Origin: Microcebus murinus
Lineage: Eukaryota > Chordata > Mammalia > Primates > Cheirogaleidae
DNA length: 64,000 bases
Direction: 5' to 3'
Assembly: GCF_040939455.1 (NCBI RefSeq)
Contig: NC_134104.1
Coordinates: 11,989,501 to 12,053,500 of the forward strand
A program made the position numbers and the translations under genes. The notes under the pieces were generated by a model. It was given only the letters and a program-made list of their open reading frames with translations, ran no database searches and was not told where the DNA came from. Positions 48,600 to 59,982 of this stretch are shown piece by piece (positions within the stretch are counted from its first letter, which is position 1; each line of letters starts with the position of its first letter).

Positions 48600-49185
48600 G
48601 TTTCCTAATTTCAAGACTGCTCTCATGTGGGTTTGGAACTGGAATCCAGTATGACCACACTGGGATACCTATTCCAGTTTTAGAATCAACAAAGAGAAAT
48701 ATAAGGTATATATTTTATATATTTGCAGAAATAAAAGAGAGCATTGAAAATAAAATTAAGGAGCAAGGCATTATCACAAAGGACCAGGAAGATTAATAAA
48801 ATTCTGAATAGAAAATCTATAACAGTTGGAATCAGGAACTCAAATAGTTGGGTTAAACAGCTGAAGATAGGTATTGAGAAATTACTGAAAGTTCAGCAGA
48901 GAGAAACAAAGGATGAAAAAATGAAACATGAATTAAGAGATACAGAGGGCAGATTGAAAAGGTCTTGCATGGGTTTAATCAAAAGGAGAGACTAGAGAGA
49001 ATGTCGAAGAGGCAATATTTGCAGAGATAATGGCTTAGAATTTGTTCCAAAGGATGAAAGACATAAATTAGCAGACTCAGCAAGCTCAGCGTATCCCAAG
49101 CAGGATAAAGAAAAAGTACCTTGTACTTGGTCAAAGACCAAGACAAAGAGAGGATTCAAAAATTTTAGAGTTTTAGAAATTTAAT
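48600..49185 (+). mobile_element. Old L1 5' region/ORF1 fragment, sense
   Basis: AATTAAGAGATACAGAGGGC, AAGGTCTTGCATGGGTTTAATC, GAGGCAATATTTGCAGAGATAATGG and ATCCCAAGCAGGATAAAG are sense-strand ORF1 wording of an old L1. The open frame 48744-48995 (83 residues, Lys/Arg/Glu-rich) is part of this ORF1 remnant. It is adjacent, head to head in orientation, to the antisense L1 that starts at 49190. Confidence 0.75.
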
Positions 49186-49189
49186 TTCC

Positions 49190-50586
49190 AGGAATAAAAC
49201 AAATTCTGGGATTTTTATTGGGATTACATTGAATCCATAGATTGATTTGGAGATAACTGGCATCTTTAGAATATTGAGTCTTTCCATCCATGAACATGAT
49301 CTCTCCCTTTACTTCCTGATAATTATTCATTAGTATTATAATATTAACAACAATGGTTTGTAGCTTCTGTGTAGAAAATTTTCTTTGGGTTTATTCCTAC
49401 AATGTTGGTTTTCCATTCTATTGTAAATGCTGTTTTTAATTTTTCATTTTCTAATTGTTCATTCCTTATATATAGAAATACAGTTGATTTTTTATAAATT
49501 GACCTTATAAGATTGTTAAGATTACTTAATAGTCTGTTTGCAAGGTCTTTGGAGTTTTATGCATACACAATCATATTGTGATCATGTCATGTGGAAATAA
49601 TGACAGTTTAGTTTCTTCCTTTCCAATTCTTACATTTTTTTCTTGCCCTTTTTCAATGGCTGTGACCTCTAGTACAATATAAACAGTTATGGTAAAAGCA
49701 GGAATTCTTGTTTCATTCTCAATCTTAGGTGGAAAATTTTTACTAATTCATCATCAATATCGTATTTGATGTGAGTTTTTTTTTAAAAAAGGATACTCAG
49801 ATTGAGAAAGTTTTTTTCTATTTCTAGTTTGCTAAATTTTTTATCTTGAATGGATGTGGAATTAGATGCTTTTCTGTATTTATTAAGATGGTCATATAAT
49901 TTACCTTATTTATTTTGTTAATATGGTAAGTTCATTAATTAATTTTTAATAAAGCAGCATTGCCTATCTGGAATAAACCCATTGATCATGAAAGATTATC
50001 CTTCTAATTTATCACTGGATCTGACTTGCTAATATTTTGTTTAGGATTTTTGTTTCTGCTTTCATGAGAGAGATTTTCCTATAATTTTCTCTTTTTGTAA
50101 TATCCTCATTGAGTTTTGGTACCTATATTATTTCATCCTCCTAAAACAGTTTTATATAGGTACCCTCTTTCTCTATTCTCTGGAATAGTTTTGTGAAAAA
50201 TCTGTGCTATTTTTTTCTTTTAATTTTATTGGTATCTTTTAAGAATCAAGTTTTGCCTGCAGATATTCAGTTATTCTATATTTGTCTTCTGTTCTTAATT
50301 TTTGTTCTTGTTCTTATTACTTTCTTCCTTCCACTTTTTTGTTTTATTTTCTTGTCATTTTCTAATTTCTTGAGATGGGTATTTAGACAACTAATTTTAC
50401 AGCCTTTCTTGTTTTCTAATTCATGCATTTTTAAGGCTATAAATTTTCCTCTGAGTAAGTCTTAGCTGCAACTCACAAGTTTTAATATGTCATGTTAATG
50501 TTACCATTCATTTCAAAATGGGCTTTTTAGAAACGAACTACTTAGCTTACAAATATTTGCAGATTTCTTAGTTATTTTTAGCTATA
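49190..50586 (-). mobile_element. L1 ORF2 segment, antisense (left part)
   Basis: ATTGGGATTACATTGAATCC, TATAGATTGATTTGG-like text, TTTTCTTGCCC and TTCATGAGAGAGATTTTCC are reversed ORF2 reverse-transcriptase sequence. It is cut by the DNA transposon at 50587-51805 and resumes at 51808. Multiple stops and frame shifts. Confidence 0.88.
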
Positions 50587-51805
50587 CTCATGAACCCCAT
50601 ACCAATGTTTTGGTCAATGATGGACCACATATACAATGGTGGTTCCATAAGATTGTAACGGAGCTGAAAAATTCCTATCACGTAGTGGTGTCATAGCCAT
50701 TGTAACGTCATAGCTCAATGCATTATTCACATATTTATGGTGATGCTGGCTTAAACAAATCTATTGTGCTGCCAGTTGTATAAAAGTATAGCACATGCAA
50801 TTATGTATAGTATATAATACTTGATAATGATAAAAATGACTGTGTGACTAGTTTATGTATTTACTGTACTATACTGTAGTATACATTTTATTATTATTTT
50901 ACAGTGTTCTCCTTCTACTTATACAAAAAAAAGGTTCACTGTAAAACAGCCACAGGCATGTCTTCAGGAGGTATTCCAGAAGAAGGCATTGTTATCATAG
51001 GATATGACAGTTCCATGCGTGTTATTGCTGCTGAAGGCCTCCCAGTGGGACAAGACGTGGAGGTGGAAGACAGTGATATTGATGATACCGACCCTGGGTA
51101 GGCCTGGGTTAATATGTGTGTTTGTGTCTGTTTTTAACAAAAAAGCTTAAAAATTAAAAAAAAAAATTTAAAATTAGAAAAAAGCTTACAGAATAAGGAT
51201 ATAAAGAAAGAAAATATTTTTGTACAACTGTACAAATGTAAAATATCTTTTAAGCCAAGTGTTATTGCAAAAGACTAAAAAAGGTTAAAAAAGAATTACA
51301 AATTTTATAAAGTAAAGAAGTTATAGTAACATAAAGTTAATTTAATATTGAAGAAAAATATTTTTAATAAATTTAATGTAGTCTAAGTTTACTGTGTTTA
51401 TAAAGTCTATACTAGTATACAGTAATATCCTAGGCCTTCACATTCACTCACCACTCACTCACTGACTCACCCAGAGCAACTTCCAGTCCTGCAAGCTCCA
51501 TTCATGGTAAGTGTCCTATATATATTTTATTTATATATAATATCTTTTGTTTTATTTTTTTACTGTACCTTTTGTATGTTTGGATATGTTTAAATATGCA
51601 AATACCATTGTGTTACAATTATCTACAATATTCAGTACAGTAATATGATGCACAAGTTTGTAGCCTGGGACCAATATAGCCTTGGTGCATAGTAGGCTAA
51701 ACCATGTAGGTTTGTGTAAGTACATTCTATGATGTTTGCCCAGTGATGAAATTGCCTAACAACGTATTTCTCAGAATGTATCTGTTGTTAAGTGATGCAC
51801 GACTG
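50587..51805 (+). mobile_element. 1.2-kb Tigger-like DNA transposon inserted in L1
   Basis: The left end CTCATGAACCCCATACC and right end GTTAAGTGATGCACGACTG are diverged inverted termini of a CAGTCATG...CATGACTG element. The left TA dinucleotide (50585-50586) and the mutated CA at the right (51806-51807) fit a TA target duplication, as in Tc1/mariner-pogo elements. L1 sequence is continuous across the junction (TTAGTTATTTTTAGC then TTATTTCTAGC). Internal sequence is A/T-rich and contains the small frame at 50904-51101. I recognise this as a common primate repeat, but the exact family name is not certain. Confidence 0.8.
50904..51101 (+). other. 65-residue open frame inside DNA transposon
   Basis: An acidic-tailed frame (GGIPEEGIVIIGYDS, then EVEDSDIDDTDPG) that recurs in other copies of this repeat as I remember them. 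It is likely a remnant of an ancestral element or captured sequence. There is no transposase catalytic triad in it, and it is not proposed as a functional gene. Confidence 0.45.
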
Positions 51806-51807
51806 CA

Positions 51808-52890
51808 TTTATTTCTAGCTTCATTACACAGTGTTAGGAAAATGTACTCTGAATGATCTCAGTCCTTTTAGATTTGTTGAGACTGGTGGTATGCCCAGGA
51901 TATGGTCTATTCTAATAAATGTCTTATGTGCCCTTGAGAATAGAATGTGTATTCTATGTCACTGAGTATCATGTTCTCTATGTCAGTTAGGCAAAGTTAG
52001 TCATGTTCACATTCCCTGTATCCTTCCCAACTTTTCTGCTTGTTTTATTAGTTTCTGAGAGTGGTGTGTTAATGACTCTTATATGATTGTGGATTTGTCC
52101 ACTGTTTCTTTTAGCTTTTCAATTTTTATTTCATGTATTTTGAAGGTATATTATTACATGCATGCAAATTTAGTTCTGTTTTTATCCTCGTGGAGGACTG
52201 ACCTCTTATCATTCATTGGGAAATGTTCCTTCTTATCTCTAGTAATGCTTCTTGCCTTAAAGTCTTGAGAGCTATGCCCACATTCTTTTGGCTAAGGTTT
52301 GCATAGTATGTCCTTTTACTTTCAACTTTCTCATATATAGAGTATTTCAGCTTTTTTCCTTGTTTTATGAATTTTTTTACAAAAGATTATGTTTTGCATT
52401 TTCCCCTATGCTAGCTCATTAGTTATATGTATATACACACATGTACAGACACACACATATAGATATATATATATACATATACATACATATTTTTACTATT
52501 CTTTCACCAATCACCTTAAATACCGCAACTGTCATTTTAAAGGATTTATTATTAATTAGTAACTTTGTCCTTCCCAGGTAATGCTAGGGCCTTAGAACAC
52601 TTTGACACGATTTTCCTTTTTTCTTCCTTTTGTAATGCATTTTTATTTTACTATATAGGAAACCATGCAACGCATTATTATTATTTTATCCGGTCAATAT
52701 ACATTTAGTGTTACCGATATATCTACCATTTCTTTTCCCTTTAATTCCTTCATAAATTTTCGTCTGCCTAAGAAGTCCCTTTAGTATTCCTTAATGTATG
52801 TCTACTGGCAGACATTAGAAAAATCCCTTCACTTCCTTCTCACTTTTATTGGATATTTTTTACATTTATTTTCTTTTAGGACTTTAAAGA
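51808..52890 (-). mobile_element. L1 ORF2 segment, antisense (right part)
   Basis: GATGGTCT-like TATGGTCTATTCTAATAAATG, GAGAATAGAATGTGTATTC, TTAATGACTCTTATATGATTG and CTAGTAATGCTTCTTGCC continue the reversed ORF2 after the DNA transposon. A short TA/CA-rich microsatellite lies at about 52427-52492. Confidence 0.85.
52427..52492. repeat. TA/CA-rich microsatellite
   Basis: Alternating TATA, CACA and ATAC units inside the L1. Confidence 0.85.
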
Positions 52891-52902
52891 TACATATGTC
52901 TT

Positions 52903-53265
52903 AGTGTGCTTGGGCTGCTATAACAGAATATTATGAACTAGGTGGCTTAAACAACAGACATTTAATTCTCATAGTTCTGCAGGCTGACAAGTTCAAGGTC
53001 AAGGTGCTAGCCAGTTGGTTCCTGGTGAGGGCTCTCTTTCTGGCTTGCAGATGGCCGCCTTCTTGCCGCATCCTCTTGTGGTGGAGAGAGAGATATCATC
53101 TCTCTTATATCTCTTCCTATAAGTGCACTAATCCCATTCTTGAAGATTCCACTCTCATGACCTGATCACCTCCCAAGAACCCCACCTCCAAACACCATCA
53201 CTCTGGGTATTACGGCTTTGAAATATGAATTTGGTGGGGACACAAACATTCAATTCATAACAACA
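52903..53265 (-). mobile_element. MLT1-type MaLR LTR
   Basis: TTGGGCTGCTATAACAGAAT, GGTGGCTTAAACAACAGAC, CCAGTTGGTTCCTGGTGAGG, ACCTGATCACCTCCCAAG and ACACAAACATTCAATTC form a nearly complete reversed MLT1. Confidence 0.92.
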
Positions 53266-53269
53266 TCCT

Positions 53270-53990
53270 ATTGTCTTCTGTATCCATTATTTTTGTTGAG
53301 ATATCAATTATGTGTTTGCTCTTTGGAAAATAATATATTTTTTTCTTAGGCAGTTTAATAGAGTTTTCTCCTTGTCTTTGGCCTCCAAAAGTTTAATATT
53401 ATGTGCCAAGGAGTGATTTTTCTTTTGGGTAGTTTTGGTTAGAGATTGCAGTGCTTACAGAATCTATGGCCTGATGTCTTTAATTCATTTTGAAAAATCC
53501 TTGACTATGATCTCTTCATATATTGCTTCAATTGCATGTGTGTCTGTTCTTTCACTATCTGCTATGTCTCTTCTGCTGTTTTTGAGTCTTCATCCTTTTT
53601 GCTCTCTGTGCCACAGTAAGGATATTTTCTGCTAAACTATTTTTTCAGCTCACTAATCCTCATTTTCACTGTATTCAGTCTACACGTAAACTCATGTTTT
53701 TAGTTTCAGTTATTGCAATGCTTAGTTTTACAATTAGTTAATATTTAGTTTTATAATTCTGCTTTTAGAAAATAAATTCCAGTTCTCTGGCAAAAATCTT
53801 CATTTTGTAATCTAGTTTCTGAACATATTTTAAAATCTCTGCTAGATAATTTTGGGATATGGGAACCTACAAGGTCTGTTTTCTAGTTGTTCCTTTGGTC
53901 CTGTTTTTTGGTTTGCCCGATACCTTTAGACTGAACGTAGGATGTTGTGTATAATAATTTATAGAGCTCTGGGTGATGTTATTGACCTCC
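53270..53990 (-). mobile_element. Old L1 fragment, antisense
   Basis: TTTCTCCTTGTCTTTGGCC, ATTATGTGCCAAGGAGTG, TCTTCATATATTGCTTC and GTTCCTTTGGTCCTG are reversed old L1 wording. It flanks the MLT1 LTR. Confidence 0.6.
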
Positions 53991-53994
53991 AGAC

Positions 53995-54640
53995 AGGATT
54001 CGCCTTGTGCTCAGGTGGACAGCAGAAGCAAAGAGCACATCAATCCAGCCAGGACTGAGAAAGTCAAGGCTGATTTCTAGTCTTTGTTAGGCATGAGAGC
54101 TCCTTCTCCTTGGTGAGTGCTGAGATTGAATTTTAATTTCTCGACACTGCGAAACCACTGAAAACTTTGCTCTGCTTTTCAGCTGTTTCTGCTCGGCTTC
54201 TTAGAGTCTTGCCAGCTAAGGAGGAAACATACACTGGTAGCACGGCTGATGCTGTGTGTCAGACTCACCTCTCTGTGCTTGTGTTCTCTCCAGAATCTTG
54301 GCCCCTCCAGACGTGCCTGCCCTGGTATCCACACACTCTGAATTTTGTCTCTCTTAACAAGTAAGATTTTGTAAAGACCTGTTAACTTCTCAGCCCCCCC
54401 CCCCAAAGATTGGCAAATGTTCCAAAGGAGAAAAGCTTTGGGTAAAAAGTTGGGCTTCTTCAATGCACTTTCCTTCTCTATGAGATCTTCTAGCTCAAGT
54501 CCTGACAGCCTTGAAGCTTTTTAATGCCTTCAAACAGGTTACTTTTTTTCCTCTTTTAATCCAGCTCTTCTAGTTATTTTTTCATGGGCACACTGACCTA
54601 TTAAGAAGTTACTTCCATCATAGGTGGAAGTAAAAGTCTG
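53995..54640. other. No recognisable feature
   Basis: Unassigned sequence. A C11 run lies at about 54394-54404. The frame at 54463-54179 is not recognised. Confidence 0.35.
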
Positions 54641-54644
54641 TATG

Positions 54645-56660
54645 TTTTTATTTTTAATAGACTAATTTTCAGAGAAGTTTTAGGTTCATAGTCAACTGGA
54701 GCAGAAAGTACAGAGAGTTCCCACATAACTCTCACCCCCAAACATGCACAACCTCCCCCCCTGTCAACAACCCCCACGACAGTGGTACATTTGTTACAAC
54801 CGATGAACCTTCATTAACGCATCATCACCCAAATTCATAGTTTACATTAGAGTTCTCTCTTGGTGTCGTATATTCTATGAGTTTTGACAAATGACATTTA
54901 TTTTTAAACAAACTTTATTTGGGAAAAAAAAATTTAGCTTGACATAAGATTTGCAAAGGCACCATAGTGAATTCCCATCTCCCCTAATGTTGACATATTA
55001 TTAAATTGTCATGGTACATTTGTAAAAATGAAAAGAAACAACTATCAAGTGAACTTCTTAGTTTATTTAGATTTCACTCGTGTTTCATCAACGTCCTTTA
55101 TCTGTTTCAAGGTCCAATCCAGGATTCCTCACTGCATTTAGTAGTCACGTCTCCTTTGGCTTCTCTGATCTGGGATCCTTTCTCAGGCTTTCCTTTATTG
55201 AATGGCATTGTGTTTTGAGGGTTATTGATTAGGTATTTTGTGGAATGCCCCTCGATTTGAGTTTGCCTGATGTTTTTCATGTGGCCATACTGGGCTTATG
55301 GAGATTTTTTCTGAAAAAAAAAAAAAATACCATGAAGGTGAAATGTCTTTCTAATCACATCATATCAGGGAGTTCATACTATCAACATGTCTTACTACTG
55401 GTGACCTTAACCTTGACCACTTAGCCAATGCAGTACTTGAAAGTTTCCTCCACTGCAAAGTTATACCACCCCCTTTCCATGCCTTCTTCTTTGAAAGCAA
55501 ATCATGAAGTCTGACCCACATTCAAGTAGCAGGAAGTTGAACAAAGCTCCATCTCTTGGAGGGTAGTATTTATATAATTATCTACAATTCTCCTTTAAGA
55601 AAAATGTATCTCTTCTCCTTTATTTACTTCTTTACCTAATCATGTATTTATATCAGTATGGACTCATGTATTTTATACTTTGGATTACAATTCAATATTG
55701 TGCTATTTATTTTATTTAAAAAATAATTTATGTAGTGCTTACATTTTTCCAGCTTTGGCCACTGGGAGCTCTTTCAGTTTGGCTCCTGTGTCCTTCTAAC
55801 CTGCCTTCATCCTTTTGTTATGTGAGCATTTCGTTACTTTCTTGATACTACAGGATGCTTCAGGCTCATATTGCATTTTCCCTGTCTCTGCCTCACAATC
55901 AGCCATTTCTCCAAGGCTCTGGTTCCTTTCCTTAGAGAATGGTACTTAGAAACCAATGTCTGAGCACTGGTGTGCTCACTGCCATCATAGTTATGTGATG
56001 CATTTGTAATACGGTTAGAGTCTTTTGTCACAGTCTGCATTCCATCCTGCATTCCCTGACCTCCTGGTTGATTTTTACAAATTTTGCCTACATTCAAGCT
56101 CACTTTTTGTGAACTACACTTCTATGGTGATTGAAAAGGGCATAGAAGCCGGGCGCGGTGGCTCACGCCTGTAATCCTAGCACTCTGGGAGGCTGATGCG
56201 GGAGGATTGCTCGAGGTCAGGAGTTCGAAACCAGCCTGAGCAAGAGGAAGACCCTGTCTCTACTATAAATAGAAAGAAATTAATTGGCCAACTAATATAT
56301 ATAGAAAATTAGCCGGGCATGGTGGCACATGCCTGTAGTCCCAGCTACTCGGGAGGCTGAGGCAGCAGGATCGCTTGAGCCCAGGAGTTTGAGGTTGCTG
56401 TGAGCTAGGCTGACGCCACGGCACTCACTCTAGCCTGGTCAACAAGTGAGACTCTGTCTCAAAAAAAAAAAAAAAAAAAATAGAAAGAAAAGAAAAGTGC
56501 ATAGAATCATGTACCCACCACCACAGTACCATATGGAATGCTGGACCCACCTAAAAATTGCCCTGTGTATCTCTTTTGTGGTTGCCCACTCTGCCCTCCA
56601 CTCCTTGGCAACCACTGATCTGTTTTCTGCATTTGGCTCTAATGCTAGCATCTCTGTCTG
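54645..56660 (-). mobile_element. L1M 3' region, antisense, long, split by an Alu
   Basis: GGAGCAGAAAGTACAGAGAG, GTGGTACATTTGTTACAAC, TGGTCCAATCCAGGATTCC-like text, CTTACTACTGGTGACCTTAACC, GCTTTGGCCACTGGGAGC, AGCCATTTCTCCAAGG and CTTGGCAACCACTGATC occur in collinear order, so this is one antisense old L1 3' region. A partial internal repetition near 54900 suggests two fragments. The lemur Alu at 56147-56491 splits its right end. Confidence 0.8.
56147..56491 (+). mobile_element. Lemur-type Alu, full-length, low divergence
   Basis: GCCGGGCGCGGTGGCTCACG start, linker ATTGGCCAACTAATATATATAG, right arm GCTAGGCTGACGCCACGG and an A tail with AGAAA units. The 15-bp TSD is GAAAAGGGCATAGAA (56133-56147) and GAAAAGTGCATAGAA (56492-56506). 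Intact CpGs in the head suggest a young copy. Confidence 0.95.
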
Positions 56661-56764
56661 GTCTGCAGATCTTGAAGTGGGCAGGGCTGACTGAGATGGG
56701 GTTTTAATATCAGCTTTGCAGGAGTAAGCAGGCAATGATGCCTGTTAATAAGATTGTGAGTTAT

Positions 56765-56835
56765 TTGCTGTGTTCATCATTGTATCTGTAGAACAGCACT
56801 TAGCATAAAGTAGGTGCTCACTAAAAAGATATTTT
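56765..56835 (+). repeat. L2 3' tail fragment
   Basis: ATCATTGTATCTGTAGAACAG, then CACTTAGCATAAAGTAGGTGC and TCACTAAAAAGATAT, match the L2 3' terminus. Confidence 0.7.
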
Positions 56836-56839
56836 TTTA

Positions 56840-58200
56840 ATGCATAAAGTCCCATCAGGGCCCACTGTAGTGTATCGTAGATACATGATCATTGAAAGTG
56901 TTTCTTGAAAGGTTCAAAAATTCCCAAATATTCCAGTATATTAGTAATTGAGTGTTGCTATAGTGTGGACTGGCTATACCAATACTACCTCTGCAATTCT
57001 CTCCATCCTCCTTGTCCCTGCCACCTAGCACTTGATTAAAATCTGTGTGGGACACTTTACACCCCTTATCTTATTGACCACCATGTTACCTTCATTTAAA
57101 AGACTGCTTCCTTCAGACTCTAAGTTTTAATCTAGAAATGTTTTTTGATCTAAAAATGCTCAGCCAGTTAATTTTTTATGAACCCTGCAGTGGCCAAAAA
57201 GAACCTTCGGGAAGCAATAGAAATAGCTTTTCCCAGTCATGCAAAATGGCAGGAGGGAGCAATCCAGAGAGGAAGAGTATCAATTTTTCAACAAGTCACT
57301 CTGGTGTGTGACTTGCAGGAGGGGACTTCCACTTCTCTTGGCTCCTGTGACAAAGGGTGAATAGAGTAGTCACTGTTTGGTTGCTGACACAGAAAGGAAA
57401 TTCAAGGTCTTAACCTTGGCCTGGGTTGGCCTGCCAAACTTGAGGCCCCCGGATTCCTTCTAGAACCAGGTCTGATGTTAGTCTCTTAGCCCTGCAAGCA
57501 TTCCTCTTTTTCTAATTGTTCTCTAAAATGATGGAAATGAACTAGAATGGATAATGGAAGATGTAAGGTTCAAGACACAGGAGGTCTTACCAGGAGAATT
57601 GGACAATTTGCTTATAAATGTATCTGTAGCCTTAGGGCTATATCTACCCAGCAAAAAAAGTGAAGAGGAAATCTGGCAAACATGATCATTAATTATCTAA
57701 TATGGTTGTTTATTTCAATCAAGTTAAGTGGTTAGCTGCCAGGTTTCCACTCCCCCTTTGAATTGCTCAGGGGCTGCAAAAGGGAAGGGGAAAGGGGCTA
57801 AGTCACACATCTTATTCTTTTGTACATAGCTAATGAAAATGTCTTTGTAGAATAGATATTTGGCCTTTCAAGTAGACTATGATAAGACTTTTCCTGCTTT
57901 TTCTTTTCTTTTCTTTCTTTCTTTTCTTTTCTTTTTTTTCCAAAATGACAGAAGAGGCTTGGCTCAATTTCTGGCTCATTAACTCACTTAGATACTGAGC
58001 TGAAGCCAATTCTGCACTCCCAGTTCGCTGATGTTACTCATCCATGGATCCAACAAGATGCATTTAATAGGAAGATGGAAAACTCCTGGAGAGCTTGGCC
58101 ATGTGCCCCTGGCCTTGGAGGAGGGAGTGTGGGGGCAGCAGTCAGTTCAATTTCAGGAGCTCTGTGCCCTTGTGTGGAAGATTGTTACATTCTCTTACAT
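56840..58200. other. No recognisable gene
   Basis: Unassigned sequence with a TTTTC-type microsatellite at 57893-57940. The small frame at 57178-57360 is not recognised. Confidence 0.35.
57893..57940. repeat. (TTTTC)n microsatellite
   Basis: TTTTC/TTTC units, imperfect, ending in a T run. Confidence 0.9.
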
Positions 58201-58204
58201 ATTT

Positions 58205-58330
58205 TTTCATTTCTTTGTCCATTCATTCATTACTGAACACTGGTGATGTGCCAGGCACTGTACTAGGTATGGCAGCTATTAAGATGAATGAGAAAGGATC
58301 CTTGCCCAGAGGAGTCCTATGCCTGGCTAG
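58205..58330 (-). repeat. L2 3' end, antisense
   Basis: CCATTCATTCATTACTGAAC, then GATGTGCCAGGCACTGTACTAGG and ATCCTTGCCCAGAGGAG, match the reversed L2 tail. Confidence 0.85.
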
Positions 58331-58334
58331 AGAA

Positions 58335-58910
58335 TAGAAGCTATAAATTCATAATGTCACTGTGGTATGATTAGCACAATAGTAGAGGCATGTCCTATTG
58401 AACACAGAGGGGGGAGAGTGAACTCTGCTTGGATGCATCTGAGAAAGGTTTGTTTCGTAGAGTTAGGAGTTGAAACTGATGGGTGATATAGTATGAAGAC
58501 AACATATACAAAGACACATGAAGCAGAACCCATTAGCCAGCTGCCAGGGGCTCACTGAGGCTGGAGCACAAGGCGCGGGTAGGAAAGTGGGAAGTGGGGT
58601 GCATAGAGCAGACAGTCTCATTGGCAGTGCTGGGAGAGGCTTTGGAGAGTTTGAAGGAGGGAGAATCACGTGATCATCTTTGAAAAGTCATTGCAATGGT
58701 AATGGGACAGACAGAAACTCTAGAGGCAGCTGCAGTTGGTTTACACCCCAGGCTCCTTCTTCACTGTGTAGTCTTGAAGAAGCCTCCAGATGCCTCCAAG
58801 CAGGAAAATAGTGTGGCTGAGAGAATTACGAACAATGTATATATGTTAAGTTCCTAGAACAGTATCTGGAAGATGTCACTGTAATTACTGTGAGGCTAAC
58901 ACAATATTTT
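58335..58910. other. No recognisable feature
   Basis: Unassigned sequence. It may include further diverged L2. Confidence 0.35.
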
Positions 58911-58914
58911 GGAA

Positions 58915-59040
58915 AGTAGAAAAATTTCTGAGTCATAGAGCCCTGGGTTCTGATCCTAGTTTTGCTTCTGACTAGCAGAGTGTCTTAAACACATTTCTTA
59001 AACGTTCTGAACCCATTTTCTTACTGGAAAACATTCATTT
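58915..59040 (+). repeat. MIR SINE
   Basis: GAGTCATAGAGCCCTGGGTTC, then CTAGTTTTGCTTCTGACTAGC and CCATTTTCTTACTGG, follow MIR. Confidence 0.75.
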
Positions 59041-59109
59041 ACTAAAAAAATAAAATCTATTAAAAAACTTCTGAGTGCAGCCCTATGTTGCATAACTAAA
59101 TATTTTCCC

Positions 59110-59575
59110 ACTCCCCCACACCTATAACTCCAGTCTGATATGAGAAAAATGTCAGCCAAATCTCAGTTGAGGGACATTGTATAAAATATCAAACCAGTTC
59201 TCCTCAATACTGTGAAAGTCATCAAAAATGGGATAGTCTGAGAAACGACCTCTGGGAAGAGTCTAAGGAGATATGACAACTAAATATAATTTGATATCCC
59301 AGATGAGATTCTTGATCAGAGAGAGGACAGTAGATAAAAACCAAGGAAATCTAACTAAAATATGAATTTTAATAATAATGTATCAGCACCAATTAATTAA
59401 TTATAACAAATGTACCCTACTAACATAAGATGTCAATAATAGGGGAAGTTGTGGGTGGATGTACATGTGTGTATGTATATTATGGGGTGTTTATGTCAAC
59501 TCTGTCCTGTCTTCTTAATTTTCCTGTACATCTAAAACTGCTCTAAAAAGTACAGTCCGTTAAAAAAAAGACACG
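59110..59575 (+). mobile_element. L1M 3' end, sense
   Basis: TGAGGGACATTGTATAAAAT, TAACAAATGTACCCTACTAAC, ATAAGATGTCAATAATAGGGG, TTTTCCTGTACATCTAAAACTG and a terminal A-rich run form the sense strand of the same 3' family seen antisense at 8484 and 54645. Confidence 0.75.
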
Positions 59576-59579
59576 GTCC

Positions 59580-59980
59580 TGATCTCACAAAGTTTGTATT
59601 GTGTAAAATGGAAATGAGAAAACTGATTTCATAGGGAGGTTTTGAGGTCTAAGGAGAAACTTGTAAATGATTTAATACAAGTTTCGTGCATGAGACTTGA
59701 TGAATAACAGTTTATTTTCCTCTTCATTGATTTCTTCTGACCTTTATAAATATTTAAAATCTCACATCTATGCATGTATCTACATTGCCCAATATCTATC
59801 GATCATTTAGTTATTATCTTTTGGTAGTCATGTTCACAGACATTCTGGTTAGGATCGCCTTTCTCTGTCATACTTGAAGTTAGGTGTAGCCATGGTATCT
59901 GCTTTAGCCGATGAAACTTAAGCAGAAATAATATGTACTGATGAATGGAAGCTTTCAGCACAAATGTGAAATTCTCCACC
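59580..59980. other. No recognisable feature
   Basis: Unassigned A/T-rich sequence. Confidence 0.35.
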
Positions 59981-59982
59981 TG

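Noticed and set aside
48744..48995. Basic/acidic coiled-coil-like frame taken as a host gene
   Set aside because: Matches L1 ORF1 wording in the surrounding nucleotide sequence.
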